Source of the DNA: Pyxidicoccus sp. MSG2
GTDB taxonomy: Bacteria > Myxococcota > Myxococcia > Myxococcales > Myxococcaceae
Direction: 5' to 3'
Length of the DNA: 64,000 nt
NCBI RefSeq assembly: GCF_026626705.1
Contig: NZ_JAPNKC010000001.1
Coordinates: forward strand, 11,432,001-11,496,000
A program made the position numbers and the translations under genes. Numbering within the stretch: position 1 is the first letter of the stretch; each line of letters begins with the position of its first letter. Shown here in pieces: positions 40,730 to 49,400 of the stretch. The notes below the pieces were generated by a model, which saw only the letters and a list, made by a program, of their open reading frames with translations, was not told the origin of the DNA and searched no databases.

Positions 40730-42793
40730 ATGCTCACCGCGCTGCGACGCCTGATGGAGTCCCTGGGGGTGGGGGGACGGGGGAAGGGCAACGAGGTCCT
40801 CGAGCCGGAGGAGCTTGCCCGGTGGTACTCCGGCCTGGCGCTCGAGGAGCGGTTGGCCCTCAGCCGCGAGCTGGCACCCCGCGTCCGCGCGCCCCGCCCC
40901 AAGAGGGAGCAGGCGAGCCTTCCCGCTGTCGCCGTGGGGCGCATCGTCTTCCAGCAGGACGGCCCGCACGGCCCCATGCCCCTGCATCACCTCAAGGTCG
41001 AGCTCTGGGACCGGGACTTCGGCGCTCCCGACGACTTCCTGGGCGAGTGCTTCACGGACTCCGAAGGCGGCTTCTCCATCCGTTATGACCCGGAGGATGC
41101 GGGCGCTGGAGACCTGCCGGACCTGGAGGTCCGCTTCTTCGAGCCCCAGCACACCTTCCGCGAGGATGGCCGGGTGGTGGAGACCTGGCGGCGCATCGGC
41201 TCGGAGCAGGGGCCTGACAACCATGGTGGGCTCCATCACGACTTCGGCACCCTGCGGCTGCCCTACTGGGAATATGCGCCGGGGACACCGCTGGCCCGGT
41301 TGTTCGTGACGGAGGAGGGGACGCCGCCGACGGCGTATGCCCCGGGCCGGGCCCTCGCGATGCTGAAGGCCGTCGCCCCCATCGAGCTCGTCAAGCGCCA
41401 GCACCTGCTCCAGGCCCGCCTGGGACACGCGCCGGGCCTGGACCGCATCCAGGCCGACTACCCGGAGTCGATGACGGTCCGCATGGAGCGGGAGGCGCCT
41501 GGCTCCACCCGGAGTGACGCCTTCTTCGGAGAGCGGCTGCTCAACGGCATGTTCTCCACCATCCTGGACCGCGACCCCGAGGTCCCCGGGGATGCCCACG
41601 CGTTCCGGCTCTACCTTCCCTGGAACGCGTACGAGCAGGACGGCATCCACTGTCTGCCCGACGTGGACGTGAGGCTGCGGCTGGTGGAAGGCCGGCTCAT
41701 GCCGGTGCGCATCATCCTGGGGATGCGCGAGCCCGGCGCGACGGCGCCCGGCTCACCCGTGACACGCCGGACCTTCACGCCCGCGGACGGCGCGGACTGG
41801 GAGGCGGCCAAGCGCATGGCCCGGGTGAGCGCGACGTTGGACACGGAGCTGGGCAACCACCTGGGGCAGTGCCACTTCAACGTCGAGCAGTACGCTATCG
41901 CGGCCCACCGGAACCTGCGGCACAACCCCCTTCGCTGGCTGCTGATGCCCCACCTGCGCGAGGTGGTCCTCATCAATCACGCGGCCGATGGGTTCCTCGT
42001 CGGGCCGACGGGTTACATCACCCGGGCCAGCGCGCTGACCGAGCGGGCCATCGAGTCGCGACTGCAACATCTGATGGGCAGCTACGATTGGCGGGGCTTC
42101 GCGCCTGCTCCGCCCGTGTGCGAGGGGCATCGGTATGCCCAGGCCGCGGGACTGTTCTGGAAGCTGCTCGGCGAGCACGTCGACGCCTTCTTCGCGGAGC
42201 ACGGGGCCGAGGTGGAGGCGCGGTGGATCGAGGTGCGGCGTTTTTCGGACGACCTCGTGGCCCACTCCGCGCCCGCCTTCGTGTGCCGGTACCTTCGGGC
42301 GACGGTCCCGGGGAAGGACGCTCCCTGGTTCGTGCGCTCGGAGCGAATGGACCTGGATGAGAAGGCCGTGGAGCCGACGCCGAAGGCAGTCAGCGCGGTG
42401 ACCCGGACCGACGTGCCCCAGCCAGGGGAGATGGACGCGCTCAAGCAGCTCTGCCGCTACGTCATCTACTTCGCGACCTTCCGGCATGCGTGGGCCAACA
42501 ACCTCCAGTGGGAGGACGCTGGCGAGGTGCTCTACACCTGTCTGGGATTGCGCTGGGGAAAGGGCGGGGCGTTGTCGACCGAGGCCGACCTGGATGTCGC
42601 GCCTCCGCCCGACGCGGCCACGGAGATGCTGTGGATTTCGTGGATGCTCTCCAAGACGAACTACGGACTCCTCCTGGCCAACGAAGAGGCCGACGTGCAC
42701 CCGCGCTTCGTGGAATTGCTGCGGACCCACGCCTCCGAGTTCGCCGCGCTCGGCCTGGATATCCGGACGGTCAGCTCGCGCATCAACATCTAG
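40730..42793 (+). CDS. Second lipoxygenase-family protein, divergent
   Basis: 687 residues. Residues about 60-140 form a transthyretin/CNA-B-like beta domain (LHHLKVELWDRDFGAPDD, FLGECFTDSEGGFS) instead of PLAT. The catalytic half keeps the iron ligands: HLGQCHFNVEQYAIA (about 377), HNPLRWLLMPHLREV, FRHAWANNLQWEDAGE with His and Asn four residues apart (about 586), and a C-terminal Ile (SSRINI). Overall similarity to the first lipoxygenase is low, so this is a distinct branch and not a recent duplicate. It is transcribed divergently, with only 77 bp between the two starts, implying shared control. Confidence 0.8.
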   Translation: MLTALRRLMESLGVGGRGKGNEVLEPEELARWYSGLALEERLALSRELAPRVRAPRPKREQASLPAVAVGRIVFQQDGPHGPMPLHHLKVELWDRDFGAPDDFLGECFTDSEGGFSIRYDPEDAGAGDLPDLEVRFFEPQHTFREDGRVVETWRRIGSEQGPDNHGGLHHDFGTLRLPYWEYAPGTPLARLFVTEEGTPPTAYAPGRALAMLKAVAPIELVKRQHLLQARLGHAPGLDRIQADYPESMTVRMEREAPGSTRSDAFFGERLLNGMFSTILDRDPEVPGDAHAFRLYLPWNAYEQDGIHCLPDVDVRLRLVEGRLMPVRIILGMREPGATAPGSPVTRRTFTPADGADWEAAKRMARVSATLDTELGNHLGQCHFNVEQYAIAAHRNLRHNPLRWLLMPHLREVVLINHAADGFLVGPTGYITRASALTERAIESRLQHLMGSYDWRGFAPAPPVCEGHRYAQAAGLFWKLLGEHVDAFFAEHGAEVEARWIEVRRFSDDLVAHSAPAFVCRYLRATVPGKDAPWFVRSERMDLDEKAVEPTPKAVSAVTRTDVPQPGEMDALKQLCRYVIYFATFRHAWANNLQWEDAGEVLYTCLGLRWGKGGALSTEADLDVAPPPDAATEMLWISWMLSKTNYGLLLANEEADVHPRFVELLRTHASEFAALGLDIRTVSSRINI

Positions 42794-42910
42794 GCCAGAG
42801 GAGGATAGATCTCGGTGACTCCCTGTCCGTTCATCTTGCCGGAGCAGTTCCCGCGTGCCGGAAGGAGTAGGGCGTACAGCCCATGCGCGCCGACCGTCGA
42901 GAGGATTTCC

Positions 42911-44692
42911 GTGCTGAGGTTCTGCGTGAGCTGGCTGCTGGTACCCCTGATCATGCTCGTCGCCAGCCCCGCGGCGGCGGATGACGTGGCGTGGGGGAAA
43001 CCGGTGAAGGGAGTGCAGCTCGGCCTGTCCATCGTCCCTGGCAGCGGGCCGCTGCCCACCGAGCTGGAGCTCGAGGCCGTAGCGCGCAACGTGACCTCCG
43101 AACCCCAACAGCTCTCCGTCGAAGCTTGCGACACCGTGCGCTGGACGGCCTTCACCCTGCTCCATGTGCGCACCGCCAGCGGGCGCGTCTTCAGCTACCC
43201 CATTGGCGATAACGTCGATGTTGCCAACGTTCACCCTCATGGACCGGTGAACCTTGCGCCCGGTGAGACGCTCCGCGAGCGCTTCTCCCTGAAGGATGTC
43301 GTCCGGAAGCCGACGGAGAACCCCGGGGACGCGGAGCTGTGGACCCTCCTGGAGACACCACAACAGGTGGAGTTGTGGATGGAGCTCGTGGGCGGCGTCG
43401 GTGTGCCTCGCATGCTCGGTGGCCACCTGAAGCACCGCCTGGGTCTGCCCTCCACGAGAGCGCCATCGCAGGCAGGGCGCTGCGTGTCCCAAATCTCCGC
43501 GGGAGGAAGTGCGGCCTGCGCGCTCCTTCGCGACGGCACGCCCTGGTGCTGGGGCTCCAGCCCGCCTGGCGCTCACGGCACCGCGGAGAATACCCAGGAC
43601 AAGAGGGGGCTTTCGCCACGACCGCTGCCGCTGCTGGCGCGCGGCGCCGTCGAGCTGCGCACGGAGCTCAACATCGCGTGCATGCGGACCTCCACGGGCG
43701 CGGTGTACTGCGCGGGGGGCAACCTCGACGACTCCGTAGCGTCCTACGGGGAGCCGGGCGGACATCCCGTGCGCATCCATCGCCTGGAGGGAGCCGCGGA
43801 GCTGTATGGAGCGCAGTGCGCCCGGGTGGCTGATGGCACGCTGGCGTGCTGGAGCCTGCTCGGGACTCCCCCACCCACCCCCGACGGGCTTGTCGCCATC
43901 CGTTGGGAGGAGTCCGCTCCGGGAGTAGTGCAGGTGGCCACGGGCGGCGGTTTCACCTGTGCGCTTCGGCGGGATGGAACGCTGTGGTGCTGGGGGGCCA
44001 ACGAGAGCGGTCAGCTCGGCGTCGGAGATGTCACGCCACACACGGGGCCGACCCGGGTCTCCAAGCTGCCTCTGGAGGTGGTCTCTGTCGCCGCGGGGAC
44101 GAGCCACGCGTGTGCGGCCCTGCGCGACGGCTCCCTGTGGTGCTGGGGGCGCAGCGAGTACGGCGCCCTGGGACTGGGAGATGTCCACTCCAGCTCCGTG
44201 CCCACCCCTGTCTCCGGAATGAGCGAGGTGGTGCGCGTGGCAGCGGGTTTCCAGAAGACGTGCGCCTGGAAGAAGGACGGCTCGCTCTGGTGCTTTGGAG
44301 ATCTCCTGATGGAAGCACCTTCCCAAGCGCTCGCCATGGTGCCGGTGGAGATGAAGGAACTGGGCCGCGCGGTCGAGGAGGTGGTGTTTGGCTTCCGCCA
44401 CGCCTGCGTGCGCACCTCGGGCAAAGGAGGGGAGGGGAATGTCCTCTGCTGGGGCGAGAACACGGAGGGCCAGAGCGGAGGCCCCGAACCTCGTGCGCTC
44501 GCGTCTCCCCTGCGCGTGTCGGGGCTGAAGGGCCAGGCCGTCGCGTTGACCGCCGGAGACTCCTTCACCTGCGCCATCACCACCGAAGGCTCAGCCTGGT
44601 GCTGGGGCCGCGGCACCGGCGGAGAGCTCGGCACGGGGCGCAAGAGTTCCAGCGCGCGTCCCATGCGCGTCCGGTTGCCCTGCCCGGACTGA
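42911..44692 (+). CDS. Secreted RCC1-repeat protein
   Basis: 593 residues from GTG 42911, chosen because GAGG lies six bases upstream and a signal peptide follows (RFCVSWLLVPLIMLVASPAAA). After a beta-rich N-terminal domain, residues about 200-590 contain RCC1/regulator-of-chromosome-condensation blades with the pattern CALxxDGxxWCWG: CALLRDGTPWCWG, CALRRDGTLWCWG, CAALRDGSLWCWG, CAITTEGSAWCWG and variants. Conserved Cys pairs suggest disulfides in each blade. Such propellers bind proteins or cell-wall components. It follows the second lipoxygenase by 117 bp; a functional link is not shown. Confidence 0.85.
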   Translation: MLRFCVSWLLVPLIMLVASPAAADDVAWGKPVKGVQLGLSIVPGSGPLPTELELEAVARNVTSEPQQLSVEACDTVRWTAFTLLHVRTASGRVFSYPIGDNVDVANVHPHGPVNLAPGETLRERFSLKDVVRKPTENPGDAELWTLLETPQQVELWMELVGGVGVPRMLGGHLKHRLGLPSTRAPSQAGRCVSQISAGGSAACALLRDGTPWCWGSSPPGAHGTAENTQDKRGLSPRPLPLLARGAVELRTELNIACMRTSTGAVYCAGGNLDDSVASYGEPGGHPVRIHRLEGAAELYGAQCARVADGTLACWSLLGTPPPTPDGLVAIRWEESAPGVVQVATGGGFTCALRRDGTLWCWGANESGQLGVGDVTPHTGPTRVSKLPLEVVSVAAGTSHACAALRDGSLWCWGRSEYGALGLGDVHSSSVPTPVSGMSEVVRVAAGFQKTCAWKKDGSLWCFGDLLMEAPSQALAMVPVEMKELGRAVEEVVFGFRHACVRTSGKGGEGNVLCWGENTEGQSGGPEPRALASPLRVSGLKGQAVALTAGDSFTCAITTEGSAWCWGRGTGGELGTGRKSSSARPMRVRLPCPD

Positions 44693-44903
44693 CAGGCGCA
44701 CCACGCGGTCGGCCCCTCCGCTCCAGCCCTCGTCCCCAACAGGGCTCTCCACGAGGTCCTGACAGTCGGTGCTCCTGGCGCTCGGCGTACACCGGGTCCA
44801 GGTCCACTCACTCTGGCGGCGTCGGCAGGCTGTACCCAGCGTGCGACGGCCTCACGGCCCTCGGAGGGGGCAACCGAGGACGGCTGTGCGATGCTTGTAT
44901 CAG

Positions 44904-46274
44904 ATGAAGACAGTCACACGACAATGGCTTCAGCGGCTCGGTGGTTTCGCTTCCGCTGGAGGTGAGCGCGTTCCCGGCCGCCTCGACGCCATCCGCGCCG
45001 GGTACGTGTTCTGCGGAATTCTTTGTATCGCCTGCGTGGTCCTGGACTGGGCCATCCTGGGTCGGGTGACCTTGACCACGCTGCCGGTCCGGTGCGTCTG
45101 GGGCGGCACGATGATCGTGCTCGGGCTGCTCAGCCGGGCCCCGCTGGATGAGCATTCCTGGCATGCGACGCTCGTCGCGGTGGTGACGGCGTTCTGCTTC
45201 CCGGTGATTGTCCTCCAGACGGGAGGCTCGAAGAGCCCGCTCTTTCTCTGGAACATCGCCATCCCGCTGTGCTTCATGGCGATTGCGCATGGTGACCTGC
45301 GCGCCGTTGTTGTCAGCACCGTCCTCAACGCGGTCGGCATCATGGTCATCGTCGGGAGTGGCGGCGTCGGCGTGGGCGAGGCCGCGCTCTGGGGCGGAAT
45401 GAGCGTGGTGGCCGGCCTCATCGGGATGTACGGCACCTACGCGCACCACCGGCTCATCCAGGACAAGCTGCGCCACGAGCGGGAACGCGCGGAGACCCTG
45501 CGGCAGCTCGCCGAGAGCGAGCGGCGCAGAGGCCGCTCCGAGCGGCTCGCGCTACTCGGGCAACTCGCCGCGGGAGTGGCGCATGAAATCAACAACCCCC
45601 TTACCTTCGTGAGCTCGAACCTGCGCCATCTGGAATCGCTGCGAGCGAGCGGCGAGGCGTGTGCCCCTCAGGAGCTCGCGGAGATTCACAGCGAGACGCT
45701 CGAGGGGGTGCGGCGCATCCACCAGATTGTCCGGGACCTGAAGAGCTTCTCGCGCGATGACTCGAGCGATGGCGACACCAGCTCCGCCGCCGAGGTGGTC
45801 GCGGAAGCGCTCCGGCTCGGGAGACCGAAGCTGCACGGAGGCGTGCGCGTCATCGACGAGGTTCCCTCCCAGCTTTCGCCCGTGCGGCTCGGAAAGGGCC
45901 GCTTCGTGCAGGTGGTGCTGAACCTGCTGACGAACGCGGTGGACGCGACGGCCGCCACGGGAGCCCCCAACGGGTCAGAGATCCGCATCGGTGCGAAGGA
46001 GCAGGCGGAAACGGTGGTCCTCCACGTCGAGGACAACGGGCCGGGAATTCCCGAGCACGTGCTGGAGCGCATGTTCGAGCCCTTCTTCACGACCAAGCCC
46101 GCCGGGGTGGGGACCGGGCTGGGGCTCGCGCTCTGCCGCGAGTACGTCGAGCGGGTGGGAGGAGCCATCACCGCCGAGAACAAGGCGAGTGGTGGCGCCC
46201 GATTCATCGTCACGTTGCCGATAGAACGCCCGGCCAGCCAGGCATCCGCGAACGGCCATGGCGTCGCGGCCTGA
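44904..46274 (+). CDS. Membrane histidine kinase, HisKA type
   Basis: 456 residues from ATG 44904. Five or six transmembrane segments lie between about residues 30 and 200. The phosphoacceptor box is LAAGVAHEINNPLTFV; the ATPase domain has NLLTNAVDA, VEDNGPGIPEHVLERMFEPF and GTGLGLALCREYVERVGG. It has no extracellular sensor domain and no receiver. The nearest downstream gene is the NRPS-PKS, 217 bp away with a hairpin between, so a regulatory link is possible but not supported by an operon. No cognate regulator is next to it. Confidence 0.9.
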   Translation: MKTVTRQWLQRLGGFASAGGERVPGRLDAIRAGYVFCGILCIACVVLDWAILGRVTLTTLPVRCVWGGTMIVLGLLSRAPLDEHSWHATLVAVVTAFCFPVIVLQTGGSKSPLFLWNIAIPLCFMAIAHGDLRAVVVSTVLNAVGIMVIVGSGGVGVGEAALWGGMSVVAGLIGMYGTYAHHRLIQDKLRHERERAETLRQLAESERRRGRSERLALLGQLAAGVAHEINNPLTFVSSNLRHLESLRASGEACAPQELAEIHSETLEGVRRIHQIVRDLKSFSRDDSSDGDTSSAAEVVAEALRLGRPKLHGGVRVIDEVPSQLSPVRLGKGRFVQVVLNLLTNAVDATAATGAPNGSEIRIGAKEQAETVVLHVEDNGPGIPEHVLERMFEPFFTTKPAGVGTGLGLALCREYVERVGGAITAENKASGGARFIVTLPIERPASQASANGHGVAA

Positions 46275-46293
46275 GCACATACCCCTGGTGGCT

Positions 46294-46311
46294 CGCCCGC
46301 TCAGGCGGGCG
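46294..46311 (+). terminator. Hairpin after the histidine kinase
   Basis: A perfect 7-bp stem CGCCCGC/GCGGGCG with a TCAG loop begins 20 nt after the stop at 46274. A second weak hairpin follows. They separate the kinase from the synthetase gene. Confidence 0.6.
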
Positions 46312-46490
46312 TTCAATGGGCGTCTCGGCGGCTCGTCCGGCAAACGGACAAGAGAGCCCCAGGCCGTTAGTTTTCTCTGAACAACAGCCAATGCGTGTTC
46401 GGGGTCGGCTGGCCGAAAGGCGTGTCGCCCCGAACCCAGCCCCGTTGGCAGCGCACGTCGTTCCCGACCCACCAGCAGACTTGAGGGCGA

Positions 46491-49400
46491 ATGCCGCATC
46501 CCGTTGAGTCGCAGTCCCACCACGCCACGGGCCTGGAGTCGAGCAGCGGGCCCCTCTCGTACAACCAGCAAGCACTGTGGTTCGCCTCCAAGCTGGACCC
46601 CATCGCGTACAACCTCGCGTACGGGTTTCGACTCAGGGGCGCGTTGGACCCGGAGCTGCTGAAGCGCGCGCTGGCGCTGCTCGTGGCTCGGCACCCCGTG
46701 CTCCGCACGACCTTCTCCGAGACGGAGCGCGGGCCGCACCGGGTCCTCCATGGCCGGATGGACTTCGAGTTCCAGCACGTCGAGGCGGCGCACCTCGACG
46801 AGGCCGCGATGCTCCAGCGGCTGTATTCCGACGCGGCCCGCCCCTACGACCTCCAGCACGGGCCGGTGCTCCGAAGCGCGCTCTACACTCGCGGCCCGGG
46901 CGAGCACGTGCTGCTGCTGGCCTGTCACCACCTCTCGCTGGACGGCGGTTCGTTGGGCCTGCTGCTCCAGGACCTCCAGCGCAGCTACGTCGCCGTCGCC
47001 AGCGGTCGCGAAGTCGACCTCGGGCCCCCGCCCACGCGGGACTATGGCGAGTTCGTGCAGTGGCAGTCGGAGTGGCTGACCAGCGTCGAAGGTGAACGGG
47101 CGCGCACGTGGTGGCGCGAGCAGCTCGCGGGATGCACGCCGGTGCTGAACCTGCCGACGGACCGTCCCCGGTCGGCCCGGCAGAGCTTTCGTCAGCACAC
47201 CCACGTGATGACGCTGGACGAGCCCCTGGCCCAGGCGCTCGCGGCGCTGGCGAAGGGGGAGGGCACCAGCTTCTATGCGCTGCTGCTCGCGGCCTTCCAG
47301 GCCCTGCTCCATCGGCACAGCGGACAGGAGGACCTGCTGGTGGGAGTCCCGTCCTCGGGGCGCAGCGAGGAGTGGCACTCGCGGGTGGTGGGGTATCTCG
47401 TCAACACGCTCGCCGTGCGCTCCCGGGCTTCGGCGGACGCGTCCTTCCGGTCCTTCCTCCAGAACACCGCGCGCACGCTGCGCGAGGCGCTGGCCCATGG
47501 CAGCTACCCGCTCCCCAAGGTGATTGAAGAGCTGAAGCCGCCGCGCGACGCGGGCCGCTCGCCGCTCGTGCAGGCGACGTTCACCCAGATGCCGCGCCTG
47601 CGGCTCGATGCGTCCTCGGCGCCGCCCCCGTTCGAGCTCGAGCGGCTCACCGCCTCCAACGTCGGACTGGCCGGCGATCTCTCCGTCCACGTCCACGCCA
47701 CCCGCGACTCCGGGACGCAACTGCTCTGGGCGGTGAATGCCGATGTCTTCGAGCCTGCCACCGTGGAGCGCCTCGCCGCGCGCTACGTCACGCTGCTGGA
47801 GTCCCTCCTCACCGGGCTCGACCAGCCCCTCGCCGCGCTGCGCCTGCTCCCGCCGCAGGAGGAGCACCAGCTCGTCGTGGAGTGGAATGCGACCGCGACG
47901 GACGTCGAGTCGGAGGTCTGTCTCCACGAGCTGTTCTCCCGGCAGGTGGCGCGGACGCCGGACGCCGTCGCGCTCCTGTTCGAGCGCGAGGCGCTGACGT
48001 ACCGGGAGCTGGACGCGCGCGCCAACCACCTCGCCCATCGCCTGCGGCGGCTCGGAGTAGGGCCCGAGGTCCGCGTGGGGCTGTGCGTGGAGCGCTCGCC
48101 GGAGCTGATTGTCGGGCTCCTCGGCGTGCTGAAGGCGGGGGGCGCCTACGTCCCACTCGACCCGGCCTATCCCTCCGAGCGCCTCGCCTTCATGGTTGCG
48201 GACGCGCGGCTCACGGCAATCGTGACGCAGCGCTCGCTCGAGGATCGGCTGCCAGCGAGTGACGCCGCACGGCTCTTCATCGGTGCGGGAGGGGAGGACT
48301 TGACGGGCCCGTGCGACGCACCCGACAGCGGCGTGGGCCCTGGCAATGCGGCCTATGTCATCTACACCTCGGGTTCGACGGGCCGGCCCAAGGGCGTCAC
48401 CGTCGAGCACCGCCAGGTCAGCAACCTGCTCGCGACACAGCCCCGGGTGTTTCCCCTTGGTACAGGGGACACCATGCTCCAGTTCGCCTCGGTGAGCTTC
48501 GACATGGCGGTGCAGGAGATCTTCTCGCCGCTCGTCTCGGGGTCCGCCCTCTGCCTCGCGCGGCGGGAGTCGCTGGTGCCCGGACCGGAGCTCGCGAGCC
48601 TCCTGCGAGAGCGGCGCATCTCCGCCGCCATCCTCTCCCCGTCAGCGCTCGCGGCGCTGCCCGCGGGGGAGTATCCGGCCCTGAAGACCATCATGGTGGG
48701 CGGCGAGCCCAGCCCGGAGCCCCTCGTGGCGCGCTGGAGCGCGGGCCGCCGCTACATCAACGGCTATGGGCCCACCGAGGCCACCATCTACGCCACGTGC
48801 GCGCCGTGCACCTCGGGCGCGCCGGTGACGCTGGGCCGGCCCATCGGCAACGTGCGGGTGTACCTGCTGGACGCACGGCTCCAGCCGGTGCCGCGTGGGG
48901 TGGCGGGTGAGCTGTACATCGGCGGCGCCGGAGTGGCACGTGGCTACCTCGGTCGCCCCGAGCTCACCGCCGAGCGCTTCATCCCGGACTGCTTCAGCGA
49001 CACGTTCGGGGGCCGCCTGTACCGGACCGGCGACCTCGCGCGCCAGCTGCCCGATGGCCGGCTCGAGTTCCTCGGACGGGTGGACCATCAGGTGAAGCTG
49101 CGCGGCTTCCGCATCGAGCTCGGAGAGATTGAGTCCGGGCTGCGCGTGCACCCGGACGTGCGCGATGTCGTGGTGCTCGCCCGTGAGGAGCCCTCCGGTG
49201 GGAAGTTCCTCGTGGCCTACACGGTGGCTCACGAGGGCCGCGAGCTGGAGGAGGTCGGGCTGCGGGCCTTCCTCAAGCAGTCCCTGCCCGAGTACATGGT
49301 GCCCTCCACCTTCGTCGCGTGCGAGCGCCTGCCGCTGACGTCCAACGGGAAGGTGGACCGCGCGGCGCTGCTCGCCATCCCCGTGCAGCGGGTGCGCGTC

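Noticed and set aside
41753-44401. 882-codon minus-strand frame across the second lipoxygenase and RCC1 genes
   Set aside because: It crosses two well-supported plus-strand genes and encodes low-complexity His/Arg-rich sequence.
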